The position numbers were made by a program, and so were the translations under genes. Of a DNA stretch of 61,359 nt, positions 29,488 through 39,035 are shown piece after piece. The stretch covers positions 1 to 61,359 of IMG/VR virus record IMGVR_UViG_3300044816_000008. One strand, given 5' to 3'. Numbering within the stretch: position 1 is the stretch's first letter; the number at the start of each line of letters is the position of its first letter. Origin of the DNA: a virus. The notes beneath the pieces are model-generated. The model had not been told where the DNA came from, made no database searches, and was given only the letters and a program-made list of their open reading frames with translations.

Positions 29488-29849
29488 AATGGTGACGGTG
29501 GAGCGCCCGGAGGATTCGGGATAAGCTTCTTGAGCGTTTCAATATAGTTACGCATCAGAGCTTCACGAGCTTCCTGATTATTGACCCGCGCCTCTAGCGA
29601 CTCCACCTTATGCTCAAGCTTGCTGAGAGCAATGTTCTGAACACGATTCTGCTCAACGAAACCGTCGATGATAGCAGTAAAGTAACTCGTCTCTGAATTA
29701 CGCTCATCCACGTCCACCCTTCTATTCTGAAAAGTAGCTGTTAGCTGATTGTCTTTCTTGGTTCGATTATTCGCAATGATAGCGACAAGAAGACCAGCAG
29801 CGGGACCGATAACCAGAGCGGCAATGGAAATAATGAGTGACCAATTCAT
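29484..29849 (-). CDS. Membrane-anchored coiled-coil protein (spanin/holin-like candidate)
   Basis: A 121-residue protein with an N-terminal helix (LIISIAALVIGPAAGLLVAI) and a coiled coil (LSKLEHKVESLEARVNNQEA), ending proline-rich (PNPPGAPPSPF). It resembles DUF2746-type actinophage proteins. Its stop codon shares a CTAG with the stop of the convergent exonuclease gene. ATG overlaps the gene upstream. Confidence 0.65.
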   Translation of the reverse strand: MNWSLIISIAALVIGPAAGLLVAIIANNRTKKDNQLTATFQNRRVDVDERNSETSYFTAIIDGFVEQNRVQNIALSKLEHKVESLEARVNNQEAREALMRNYIETLKKLIPNPPGAPPSPF

Positions 29850-30331
29850 TACTTCCTCGTTAGTTTACGCAGTACCCTAATGCGCTCTGTTAGGTGGAAG
29901 ATACGCCACGTTGGGAACACAAGAAAGAATGCTGTAATAGCAAAGGACGCAATTGTTGTAGCGGAGAGCCCTTCGGTAAAGATTGCGACACCACGAAGTA
30001 GCGTTACAACACTCAGCGTGCCGGTCAACATGCTCAGGGTAATGAGCTCTATTGATTCCTTGATGATCATACTGATGCGATTCAAGCCCACCATTGTACT
30101 AGCAGCAGCGATGCCAGCAATAAGGCCAAATAGACCAAGAGACAATCCCCATGGCAGACTATAATCCTGACCAGCGACGCGAGTAATAATGGTTTGCTGC
30201 GCTACAGCAGAAGCAACTCCCCAAACACCAATGAGAATCCAGCTAATTGCCGCAGCAATATCTAGTCTGCGGTCGCTCAGTACCGGTTCGCGTAGTCGGT
30301 CACGAATCTTATCCCAAGGCTTCTTAAACAT
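29849..30331 (-). CDS. Four-helix membrane protein, 160 aa
   Basis: Hydrophobic stretches at about residues 25-45, 60-82, 95-115 and 122-142, with a charged N-terminus (KKPWDKIRDRLREP) and a basic C-terminus (RIRVLRKLTRK). Next to a coiled-coil membrane protein at the end of the tail operon, it may belong to the lysis or host-envelope set. No family recognised. Confidence 0.65.
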   Translation of the reverse strand: MFKKPWDKIRDRLREPVLSDRRLDIAAAISWILIGVWGVASAVAQQTIITRVAGQDYSLPWGLSLGLFGLIAGIAAASTMVGLNRISMIIKESIELITLSMLTGTLSVVTLLRGVAIFTEGLSATTIASFAITAFFLVFPTWRIFHLTERIRVLRKLTRK

Positions 30332-30332
30332 A

Positions 30333-31013
30333 TTAAACCTTAGGCGCTAGAGCGGTTACAACAATAGAACACTCTTTGTTCGTTATCGCTGACGCGACGG
30401 CTGTATTAGTGCGAGCAGTATATGTATGAATACCAGCAGTGGGAGTACGAAATACATTCATGTTAGTAGTCGAAACCTGAGTGTTAACAAATCCGACAAA
30501 CCAGTCACGTGAAATACCAATCGCAGTTCCATCCTCATAGACCTGAACAGAAACTTCACGATTAGCTCCAGAACCAGTGTTCTCGAAGAGTGCCTCAAAC
30601 GCAATCTTTACTGGAGTGCCGGGGCAATATGTAGTCGCCGATAGTCCAGCAATCGCCGTTACTCCAGTGACGACGAGAGAGTTTGGTAGAGCCTGATTAG
30701 ACCCGAGAATAGTACCCGGCAACGGATACCACCCAGCAACCGCAGCGCCACCTTTATTAGTAGAGGGATCATACGTCGCTAGGTATACTTCAATGTATCC
30801 CTTGTCTGGGCGATTGGCAAGGTTTCCCTGTACCGGCGAAGGGAACACTGAAGTACGCTGGGCGTCGCTCGTGATCTGACGAGGCGCTCCCGCAAGACCA
30901 CTAACGAGAGCACTATCTACCGCGTTCGCGACATCAGCAAACTTGTCCTGTAGTGGGGTTAGTGACGTAGTTCCATCAGGATATGGAATCGCAAAGTTCG
31001 GGGTAGTAGGCAT
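30333..31013 (-). CDS. Minor tail protein, 226 aa
   Basis: The N-terminal segment (TPNFAIPYPDGTTSLTPLQD, then a helix) is a recurrent start of actinophage minor tail and fibre proteins. The C-terminal half is beta-rich (VSVQVYEDGTAIGISRDWF) and lectin-like. GGAA ribosome site. Likely at the tail tip, in receptor contact. Confidence 0.7.
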   Translation of the reverse strand: MPTTPNFAIPYPDGTTSLTPLQDKFADVANAVDSALVSGLAGAPRQITSDAQRTSVFPSPVQGNLANRPDKGYIEVYLATYDPSTNKGGAAVAGWYPLPGTILGSNQALPNSLVVTGVTAIAGLSATTYCPGTPVKIAFEALFENTGSGANREVSVQVYEDGTAIGISRDWFVGFVNTQVSTTNMNVFRTPTAGIHTYTARTNTAVASAITNKECSIVVTALAPKV

Positions 31014-31028
31014 TAGATTTCCATTCTA

Positions 31029-31790
31029 TCAGACCTGATAAGTAATACGGAGCCGTGGGGAAAGTGGCTTACCAACACCATGAAAGATAGCCGACTGTGG
31101 GTTACTGGCACCGAAGCCACCGACAGACAGGCCCTTGAATGTTCCGTTAGAAAATCCGGTATACAGTACTGGTGGAATACTTGCATACTTACCCTGTCCC
31201 TCACCCCAACCAACATCGAATCCGTTGGAGCGATTAGGCTTTCCAGAAGGAGGGCCGCTATATTGGTGCGTGCCAAAACCAGCGATACCACCAGAGCTAT
31301 ATGGGTATTGGCTATTCTGAAGAAAAACCTGCATATCAACAATGTTCCTGCCATAAGCAGACCCCATGTCAATTCCCCAGATACCAATCTTATTCTCGGA
31401 AGAACCCTGATAGAGCATCTGTGAATCTGTATAAACTCCACCACCGGCGTAGGGAGCACCCGTATAGCTACCCCACGTCCTCGACCATGTAGCAGCAGTT
31501 TCAATAACGGTATATGAAGGCGTAGCGGGTGGCGCAGCAGGAGTGCTAGCAACTGGAGGGTAGACATTCCCCGTCAGGGTGTAAAGAGTTTTAAGCTGAT
31601 CTTGTAGCGTACCAATTGGTCCAACCATCAATTGAGCATAAAGCGCAGCCATGCCACCATCAGAATTTGACAGTCGATCTAGTTCAGCGAGAATGTTAGC
31701 AATAGCAGCGGCATTGGTTTCGTCCTGCTGTTCCTGATAACGCCTCCACGTTTGGGATTGCGGCGGCAGATTAGAATCGGGCTTCGACAT
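31029..31790 (-). CDS. Minor tail protein, 253 aa
   Basis: The first 60 residues are helical (NAAAIANILAELDRLSNSDG). The rest is Gly/Tyr/Ser-rich beta sequence (GSYTGAPYAGGGVYTDSQML, NIVDMQVFLQNSQYPYSSGG) typical of phage fibres and glycan-binding jelly rolls. Overlaps the upstream gene by 20 bases. Confidence 0.65.
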   Translation of the reverse strand: MSKPDSNLPPQSQTWRRYQEQQDETNAAAIANILAELDRLSNSDGGMAALYAQLMVGPIGTLQDQLKTLYTLTGNVYPPVASTPAAPPATPSYTVIETAATWSRTWGSYTGAPYAGGGVYTDSQMLYQGSSENKIGIWGIDMGSAYGRNIVDMQVFLQNSQYPYSSGGIAGFGTHQYSGPPSGKPNRSNGFDVGWGEGQGKYASIPPVLYTGFSNGTFKGLSVGGFGASNPQSAIFHGVGKPLSPRLRITYQV

Positions 31791-34098
31791 TTTCTACTGG
31801 AGCTCCCTTCAGGTATGGATAAACCGCATGGTCATTAAAGTTGGACCCTGCGTAAACGGTATTAAAAGTAGTCATGGTCGGGTTGTTCGATACGGCGTTG
31901 AACTGGTCCATCGTCTGTGTTGGATACGTAGAATTAAAAGATGTAAAAGTAAGACCAGCATATGTGGCATTAAACTCGTTGAAGATCATAGCAAAAAGGT
32001 TTGTTAGATCATCGAAGCTCACGTCCATGACATAGTTCATGGAAATACCCTTACGAGCAATCGTAGCATCAGTGATCAAGTAGATACCGGCACCAGCGTA
32101 GAAGCGCGACCCTGCAATATTACCGAACTCCTGACCGCCCGAGTCTGGGTCGAAAGGAAATGTTCCACTACCGGAAACACTTACACCACCGCGCTCATCT
32201 GCTGAGAAAGTTCCACGATCATGAGCGTGGGTGATATCCCCGAGGAATGGATTATCTACTACTGGGGACTGGTCCTGAGTCTGCGTATTGACGGAAGTGC
32301 CCGTAACAATAGACACGACCTCTTTCCTAGAGAAGACTCCGCTACCTGTAATATAGAGAGCAGGTACATCAGTGTCAGCAACATCCATTGCCATGCGGAA
32401 TGGTGCTTCATAATTAGGGATCACATTAGGGGCATGCACGCTGACAAGAATGTTATTGTTGTTATTCGGATCGAGCATGACAGAAAGACTTCCACCAGCC
32501 GCAGTCCAGTCGGCAGGGTTGACAGCGTTGTTCTTGCTATCGGTGATAACGTATTGTCCCGTGCCGGAAGTGTAAGGTAGCGGAGCGATAGCAGCTACGC
32601 AGATGGGGTTATTCACCGAAACGAGGGAATCGTCCGTAGAAAGGGAGAAGTTGTTAGAGGCAGCTACAGTAATAGAGTACACATTATCAGGAGCCGCCGT
32701 CACGGAGTCCGTCAGCCACTGGTTGTTGTAATTGTTAACGAGCACTTCACGCACGGAACCCTGAGCCGTAACGGTCTGGGAGATGGTGTCGGTATTCTCA
32801 ATACGGATAACATTCTTGCGTGGCTTCTGTACCTGAATAACTTCGTTCACAATGAAGAAAATAGCACCCTCGGCAGAGCACATCATCTTCAAGTGGTCAA
32901 GAAGATTGCCTTCCCAACTACGGTAAGAGACAAAGACATCTTCTAGGGCTGGATCAATACTGATAGCTGTTGCAGGAACGCTAGCTAGCGAGGCATAGTA
33001 TCGAAAAGCATTACCAAAGGTAGCATCATAGCCAGTGGGCTGAGCAATGGTGATCGCGATGGTTGAGCTCGAAGCATCAGGAGTACCGTTCCAGAAGTTA
33101 TTGGTACCGTTACCATCCCCATAGGGATACATGACCGTACCCTGAGTAATCATTACTCCATCAGTTTCAAGAATGTTACCAATTGCCCATTGATGAAAAC
33201 CTGATCCAATAGTGTAATTGAACATACGAACCTGCGCTTGTGTAGCCGTAGCCGGAGCAGTCAATCCAACAGCATCAAATTCCTGCCACACTCCCGAAGG
33301 AAGCGTTACCCCACCAATAAGTACGGGCGATCCCACGGCAGCACTGGCAGCATTGAGCCACTGAATACTCATCTGCATAGCCTGATCTGTGTTCGACTTG
33401 GCTTGCATACTAAAGGTATAGAAACCGCCAGTAAGAATACCTGTATGAAGGTAGATCAATCCACCAACACCAGTTGCGGCAACACTCCACGTTAGCTTGG
33501 TTGTTTTGGTACCAGCATATGCCCCCGTTGCACCCTGAGTAATGGCGGCAGTTCCTCCGGTACCAGCCTGAACCGAGTAGTTCGTTGTAGCGCTAACTTC
33601 GCTCGAAGGATTGGTTGCTTGGTTGACAATATACGTGGTGATTGTGGAGTCACGGCTACGTCCAAAGTACGGCTTAGCGGTCTTGTTGACGTTGAGCTTG
33701 CTCAAGAGGGAGTCAACGGAGAAGGTGATCCTGTTTCCGGCACGAGAGGCCTGAGAGATAGTACCAGTCCATGTACCGCGCCCACGAAATGCCGTATCCT
33801 CAATGCCCTGCGTATCAACGAGGGTGATCTTCTGGTCAATGCACGATAGGTAGCGGTGAAGAAGGTCGGAATCCTCATCAGCCTTGATCACAATACTCAT
33901 AGAAGAAGTGCCGCCTGTAGTGTCGTCTGGGGCGTAACGATTGATCGACGCCTGAACACTATAGTCAACGACCTGTAGGACTCGTGACCGATTCTCGATA
34001 TATGCCACCAACGGGGAGTTGGATGCTGGCATAGGCATCCCAGACTCGCCCGGAAAAGTGGACGCGCTAGGGAAAGTGGTGGAATCGGGAAAGAGCAT
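31771..34098 (-). CDS. Large minor tail / baseplate protein with CBM-like domain, 775 aa
   Basis: Residues 1-145 and 370-460 look like a baseplate hub (YSVQASINRYAPDDTTGGTS; EDVFVSYRSWEGNLLDHLKM). Residues about 160-335 form a carbohydrate-binding-type beta sandwich (TWSVAATGVGGLIYLHTGIL, LPSGVWQEFDAVGLTAPATA). The C-terminus repeats a FN-x-T/S-Y pattern (MIFNEFNATYAGLTFTSFNS, TMTTFNTVYAGSNFNDH). It probably anchors fibres and binds cell-wall sugar. Confidence 0.7.
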   Translation of the reverse strand: MLFPDSTTFPSASTFPGESGMPMPASNSPLVAYIENRSRVLQVVDYSVQASINRYAPDDTTGGTSSMSIVIKADEDSDLLHRYLSCIDQKITLVDTQGIEDTAFRGRGTWTGTISQASRAGNRITFSVDSLLSKLNVNKTAKPYFGRSRDSTITTYIVNQATNPSSEVSATTNYSVQAGTGGTAAITQGATGAYAGTKTTKLTWSVAATGVGGLIYLHTGILTGGFYTFSMQAKSNTDQAMQMSIQWLNAASAAVGSPVLIGGVTLPSGVWQEFDAVGLTAPATATQAQVRMFNYTIGSGFHQWAIGNILETDGVMITQGTVMYPYGDGNGTNNFWNGTPDASSSTIAITIAQPTGYDATFGNAFRYYASLASVPATAISIDPALEDVFVSYRSWEGNLLDHLKMMCSAEGAIFFIVNEVIQVQKPRKNVIRIENTDTISQTVTAQGSVREVLVNNYNNQWLTDSVTAAPDNVYSITVAASNNFSLSTDDSLVSVNNPICVAAIAPLPYTSGTGQYVITDSKNNAVNPADWTAAGGSLSVMLDPNNNNNILVSVHAPNVIPNYEAPFRMAMDVADTDVPALYITGSGVFSRKEVVSIVTGTSVNTQTQDQSPVVDNPFLGDITHAHDRGTFSADERGGVSVSGSGTFPFDPDSGGQEFGNIAGSRFYAGAGIYLITDATIARKGISMNYVMDVSFDDLTNLFAMIFNEFNATYAGLTFTSFNSTYPTQTMDQFNAVSNNPTMTTFNTVYAGSNFNDHAVYPYLKGAPVENVEARF

Positions 34099-34592
34099 TA
34101 GGAGATTTCGTACATAAAGTCGATGTTAATCTTGTCACCCGTCGCCCACGTGAAAGGAGCGGTTGCTGAAGTCGCAGCGAGCAACCCGGATGCTGATGTA
34201 TGAATTCCAGCAAGTGCTGTTGTGGATGTAAGGATACATACACCCGCATAGTACTGTGTTGCAGATGTATCAAAGAATATTACTTTAGCAGACCGGCCGC
34301 CCGTGGCATTCAGGGGTGCGTTCACGGGTGGCAGGGTGAATGTTGGAATTCCTACCATTGTTGTAGTTGACCCCAAGGTACATTCGATCATTCCGTTGAC
34401 GGTCTTTCCGACCAGCCGATACCTTCCTAGAACCGTGCCATTGCCGAGCGTGATACCAGTTACGGTTGGAGTATACGCCGCCCACGCGGAGTAAATCTGG
34501 GAAACACCTGTCTCCACATTGTTCAGCTTCGCAGCGGTAATAGGGGTAGCTCCCGCTGGCCCGTCTGCGAATGTATCTGGTACAAAGGTCAT
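34098..34592 (-). CDS. Tail fibre-like protein, 164 aa
   Basis: Helical N-terminus (GATPITAAKLNNVETGVSQI) as in many fibre tips, then a Thr/Gly-rich beta domain (VTGITLGNGTVLGRYRLVGK). Resembles short receptor-binding proteins of siphophages. Position between the hub protein and the distal tail protein supports a virion role. Confidence 0.65.
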   Translation of the reverse strand: MTFVPDTFADGPAGATPITAAKLNNVETGVSQIYSAWAAYTPTVTGITLGNGTVLGRYRLVGKTVNGMIECTLGSTTTMVGIPTFTLPPVNAPLNATGGRSAKVIFFDTSATQYYAGVCILTSTTALAGIHTSASGLLAATSATAPFTWATGDKINIDFMYEIS

Positions 34593-34611
34593 GTCTTAAG
34601 TCCTTTTCTCA

Positions 34612-35514
34612 TTATAGCCAACCGCCCACTTCTTCAAGAGTAACGGCAGCCGATACGTAGCGTCGAGGGTAGGGTCCGACTTCATCAAGGAACTCATAAG
34701 CCATAGTTGGATCACTAGCAAACTTCATGCCGGTATGACCGCGCCCTTCCATGTGGTTGCCAGTCAGAACGGGAGTGACGCCGAGAGTAGTGTAGTAAGC
34801 GTCCCCTGAATCCATTGTAACGTATGAGGTACCAGAGACGGTGGACGTTAGGTAGACCTTGATGGCACTGTACGTTGCCCCACTGAAAGATTTGTTCATG
34901 CGGGTTGTACCGGAAGCAGAAAGAGCCGTGAAGTCCTGAGTAGCCGCAAGCGTTCCATCGATATTGATCGGCTGGATACGAATCACAGCACCATTGACTA
35001 CAGAGAAGCTGAATCCGATGTTGATCTGCATAGTCGGTGGGATCAGGAGAACCAACGCCCTATCTGGAACCGTGTTAATCGGAGTAGAGAGTGTGTACTT
35101 AGCCGAGTAGATAGGCTGGTTGTTCAGAAGGCTTGTAGCAGCAACGATGTCAGGAATGTTACCTGCACCAATATGAGAAGGCCAACCAGAAGCGCTCAGG
35201 AACGGCGCTGCCCAGTGCGGAGGAAGCGCGTTGTAGTACGAAGCATAGGGGTCGATCCAGTACAGGAGCCCCGTGCCGTAGAGCCCCTGACGGTAGTTGA
35301 AAAGGAACTGAAGGTCTTCGATCTGCTTAGTCTTCCAACTCCAACCGAACTTACGATGCACGGCGGCGGAAGGGTTGTCGAATGCTCCACCACTACTGAA
35401 CTGCATACCATCGATGGCTCCGGTAAAATCAGCGTTGAGTCCAGCACCGGGCGCAAGAACGAAACCTGCCTTACGAATGTTTCCGAAATAGATCGTTGGA
35501 TCGCCAGTGGCCAT
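34612..35514 (-). CDS. Distal tail-like minor tail protein, 300 aa
   Basis: Follows the tape measure gene, where siphophages place the distal tail protein. It starts MATGDPTIYFGNIRKAGFVL and has WSWKTKQIEDLQFLFNYRQG, LLYWIDPYASYYNALPPHWA, and a C-terminal beta domain (RRYVSAAVTLEEVGGWL). Its start overlaps the stop of the tape measure gene. Confidence 0.7.
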   Translation of the reverse strand: MATGDPTIYFGNIRKAGFVLAPGAGLNADFTGAIDGMQFSSGGAFDNPSAAVHRKFGWSWKTKQIEDLQFLFNYRQGLYGTGLLYWIDPYASYYNALPPHWAAPFLSASGWPSHIGAGNIPDIVAATSLLNNQPIYSAKYTLSTPINTVPDRALVLLIPPTMQINIGFSFSVVNGAVIRIQPINIDGTLAATQDFTALSASGTTRMNKSFSGATYSAIKVYLTSTVSGTSYVTMDSGDAYYTTLGVTPVLTGNHMEGRGHTGMKFASDPTMAYEFLDEVGPYPRRYVSAAVTLEEVGGWL

Positions 35515-38500
35515 TAGTTCTGTCCTCCATAAGCAATCTCAGTATTACCACGTGCTGCGGTTTCAGCAATAACTCTATCAGTCGTGTAGAGGAAGATGGG
35601 CCTATTAGCTAGAGCCATAATGGCTTGCAAGCTTTGGGCATCCAGTGCGGTGAAGTTGCCAGCACCAACCATACCGCCCTCGGCGTAACTCATGCGTGGC
35701 GCGCTAGTTGCGCCCCTAGAGTTTCGCATCATAGCATAAAGCTGTGGAATACCAATGCGGTTGACTGCTTCCTGTGGGAACACGAACTCACCAGCGTGTA
35801 CGATACCGGTAGGCTGGTACTTTGTGCCATAACCAGTAAAACCACCAGACGCGTATCCCTTACCGCTAGCATAAATGTTTGCCTGAATTTGTGCATTAGC
35901 AACGGCACGCTGGAACGCTGAGAGGTTCGCAATAACTGCAATTGTAACACTTGGGTATGGAATCGAAGTAAGCCGTATAATCTCGTTCTTTGCAGGGTCA
36001 ATATTAGCTTTTGGAGTCGCCGGATTTGCACCAAACTCAAGGTTAAAGTGCTTCATGATATCAGCAGGACTAAAGCCAGCAAGAAGCATTTGACCAATCT
36101 GCCTCGCCGTGTCCTGTCCAACGCGCGCACCACTACCAACAACGTGTAGCTGTCCAGCGGAGATCAATGCTTCACCAGTAGCAACCGCTGCCGTCTCTGC
36201 GGCGGTTGTCTGGGCGGCGATGTAGGCGGCAGCCTGTGCGGGAGTGGCGTCTACAAGCTGTTGAAGGATTGATGCGCTTGTTGCGGTGTAACCTGCTCGA
36301 ATGAAGATATCCGCAGCAGCGGTGCCATACTGAGCAGCAACAGTAATGACATTCTGGAACCATGTGGCCTGAGTGGCATTGTTCGCTTCAAGCTGAGCGG
36401 TAAATTGCGCAAGGCTAACAGATACACCATCGTAATAGGTCTTGGCATTATCTTTACCTGCTGATAGTGCTGCCTGCTGTGTGGCGGCAGCCTGTAGACC
36501 ATCCTGTACCTGCTTAACTACAGAGTTGAAGTCAGTTAGTGGCGAGATACTCTTCTGGTACGATGCGCCATAATCATCAATGTTCTTCTGCGTCAATCCA
36601 GTGACTTCGAGCAGTCCAGTCTGGAAGTCGCGCTGACGCTTAATCTCGTCAGTAAGAACCCGAGCCTTGCCAGCGGTACTAAGCATACCGTCGCCAACAC
36701 CACCATAGGCAAGTTTAAGGATATTCTGTTCATTGATCGTATCCTTGGATACATTCAACTGTCGAATAAGCTCATCACGGTAAGCAGGCATGGAACTGAT
36801 AAGTCGCCATAGTTCCTGCTTAGTTCCATCAGTCTTACCAGCAAGCTGAGCGAAACCATTCTGGGCGGCGGGTAGGTCCGACTGAGCAAGCTTACCTAGC
36901 TGATCACCAATATCCCTTAGGGCACTGAAGGCTCCAAAATGAGTCTGATCGAAGCGTGCAAACAGATTAGAGGACTGATCGGCGGCAGCCTTAAGAACGG
37001 TTGAAAGATGTCCTAGGTCCTTAGTTGTGTCGCCAACGAACCTGCCAGTCTGAGCGCTACCAGCCGCTCCAAGAATCGCACCGCCACTAGCTCCTGTGAC
37101 AATCTTGTTGGTCAGCTTGGACATGTCAACGTTATGAACCCTGTCAAGCTGATCTGTTAGAAGAGTCAGTCCCACTGTAGCCGCAATCATTGCTAGACCC
37201 CACGGCCCGGTCATGAACGCGGCGAAGCGCTGGAACTTGGACATACCAGTGATACTGGCAGCGGCGGAAGCGGCCTGCGCAGCGTCAAAGCGAACAAGAG
37301 CGGCAGTCAAGCCGGTGTATGCAACGTTGGCAGCCAGTACGCCACCAACAATATTGGCTAGCGCAGCACTCATAAGAAGAAGCACACCGAGCGCCACGGC
37401 AAGACCCGCTGCCCAGATAAGGGCATTCTGTCCGGCATTGGTGCTACCGAATGCAATCAAGCCACCCACCATATCGGTTAGGCTCTTGGTAACATCCTTA
37501 AGTGGTCCGGTAGAGGCGCTACCAACCTGATTAAGGAACTTGCCGAAGGTGTTACCGAGCTCGATAAGCTTAGATACCAAGGTGTCGTTGATCTTCGCAT
37601 AGTGCTGCGTAAGAATAGTAGTATCATTCCAGCCAGCGTTGGCTAGATCGATGCTACTACGGAGCACCTTCCAACCAGAAGCAAGGTTGAGTAGGAGCGG
37701 TACCTGACGAATAGATGTAACACCGATTTCAGCGAGGATTGCGTTAGCGTTTCCGCCCGACTTCTGTACCTTGTCAAGCCCCTCGAAGAACTTAGTGAAT
37801 ACGCCTGCGAACTTGTCCGTGCCGAAAGCGTTCTGTACTGTTGCAGCCGATACACCTGCGGTCTTGGCGAACGCCTCAAGTGCAGGACCACCGCTTTCTA
37901 CAGCTAGCTGCATCTTTGTAACGAACTGGGTAAGAGTACCTCGACCAAGCTCTACACCAACGCTAGATACCGACGCCAGCGCACCAGCAATACCAACGAT
38001 CTGTGGAACCGTGAAACCAGCCTGCTTACCGATACCAACGATCTGAGTACCAAGCTTGGCAATCTGCATTTCTGTCGCGGCAGTATGAACACCAACGTTT
38101 AGGATAGTGGAAGCTAGGTTATTGAAGTTCTTAGGGTCAACACCGGCAATAACCTTGAATTTACCAAGGAAGTTCTGGGCAGCCTCGGCAGAGAGGTTGG
38201 TTGTGGCTGTCAGCATGGCAACAACGCGAGTGAAGTTTACGAGTCCAGAAGGATCGATACCCAACTGCGCACCAGCAGCGGCGATATTAGTAATTGCCTT
38301 AAATGAAATAGGGACCTGTGTAGATAGGTCAATAAGGCTGGACTTAAGTGCCTTGGCCTGAGCGCCAGCAACCAGAGTAGCACGCTCAACAGTGGCGAAA
38401 TCTCGCTCATAAGCTGTTGCAAGGACAGCAGAGGCAATAGGAATTGCTAGAAGACCAAGTCCGATAGTCCTAGCAGCTTGCGCAACGGCGTACAGCGCAA

Positions 38501-39002
38501 AGCGGGTTCTGCTGGCGGAGGCCGTAAGATCGTTGAGAGCTACCTTACCAGCGTTTGCTCCACTGCTAACATTTTGAATTTCATTGTTAGTATTAAGGAA
38601 GCTACCGGAGCTTTTGATTCCGGCACCACTCTGAATTGCCTGTAGAGCGCGCGCCTTAACAAGGGCCTGATCGAGCTCGGCATTAGAGATAAACTGACCG
38701 GCAGGATTGATGGCCTTACCAGCAGAGTTAATCTGGATACCATTGATGCGCTTAAGCTGGGCTTCGTAACCAGCGGCGGCGCGCGAAGCACCGACCATGG
38801 CGGCAGCACTAGTCTGCGTAGACCCGGTGAGAGCACCAAGACCCGTCGCTAGTTTGGCGGCAGTACGTTCAAGACTCTGAGTCTCTTTATTGCCGAGCGA
38901 AGTCTGAGTGTTGAACTTCTCTAGCGCTGCGGTGATGCGATTTGCGGGGCCACTCGTTTCATCCCGAAGGGTGACGATGAGGGTTGCATCATCTACAGAC
39001 AA
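35514..39002 (-). CDS. Tail tape measure protein, 1162 aa
   Basis: By far the longest gene. N-terminal helices (AAKLATGLGALTGSTQTSAA), hydrophobic segments (TIGLGLLAIPIASAVLATAY; AGLAVALGVLLLMSAALANI), a TP901-type core (IDPSGLVNFTRVVAMLTATT, VPQIVGIAGALASVSSVGVE) and an Ala/Gln-rich helical rest. It sets tail length: 1162 residues at about 0.15 nm each predict a tail near 170 nm. It follows the two chaperone frames. Confidence 0.93.
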   Translation of the reverse strand: MSVDDATLIVTLRDETSGPANRITAALEKFNTQTSLGNKETQSLERTAAKLATGLGALTGSTQTSAAAMVGASRAAAGYEAQLKRINGIQINSAGKAINPAGQFISNAELDQALVKARALQAIQSGAGIKSSGSFLNTNNEIQNVSSGANAGKVALNDLTASASRTRFALYAVAQAARTIGLGLLAIPIASAVLATAYERDFATVERATLVAGAQAKALKSSLIDLSTQVPISFKAITNIAAAGAQLGIDPSGLVNFTRVVAMLTATTNLSAEAAQNFLGKFKVIAGVDPKNFNNLASTILNVGVHTAATEMQIAKLGTQIVGIGKQAGFTVPQIVGIAGALASVSSVGVELGRGTLTQFVTKMQLAVESGGPALEAFAKTAGVSAATVQNAFGTDKFAGVFTKFFEGLDKVQKSGGNANAILAEIGVTSIRQVPLLLNLASGWKVLRSSIDLANAGWNDTTILTQHYAKINDTLVSKLIELGNTFGKFLNQVGSASTGPLKDVTKSLTDMVGGLIAFGSTNAGQNALIWAAGLAVALGVLLLMSAALANIVGGVLAANVAYTGLTAALVRFDAAQAASAAASITGMSKFQRFAAFMTGPWGLAMIAATVGLTLLTDQLDRVHNVDMSKLTNKIVTGASGGAILGAAGSAQTGRFVGDTTKDLGHLSTVLKAAADQSSNLFARFDQTHFGAFSALRDIGDQLGKLAQSDLPAAQNGFAQLAGKTDGTKQELWRLISSMPAYRDELIRQLNVSKDTINEQNILKLAYGGVGDGMLSTAGKARVLTDEIKRQRDFQTGLLEVTGLTQKNIDDYGASYQKSISPLTDFNSVVKQVQDGLQAAATQQAALSAGKDNAKTYYDGVSVSLAQFTAQLEANNATQATWFQNVITVAAQYGTAAADIFIRAGYTATSASILQQLVDATPAQAAAYIAAQTTAAETAAVATGEALISAGQLHVVGSGARVGQDTARQIGQMLLAGFSPADIMKHFNLEFGANPATPKANIDPAKNEIIRLTSIPYPSVTIAVIANLSAFQRAVANAQIQANIYASGKGYASGGFTGYGTKYQPTGIVHAGEFVFPQEAVNRIGIPQLYAMMRNSRGATSAPRMSYAEGGMVGAGNFTALDAQSLQAIMALANRPIFLYTTDRVIAETAARGNTEIAYGGQN

Positions 39003-39035
39003 GAGTTTCTCCTAGTGGTTACTGGCCCAAGTCTA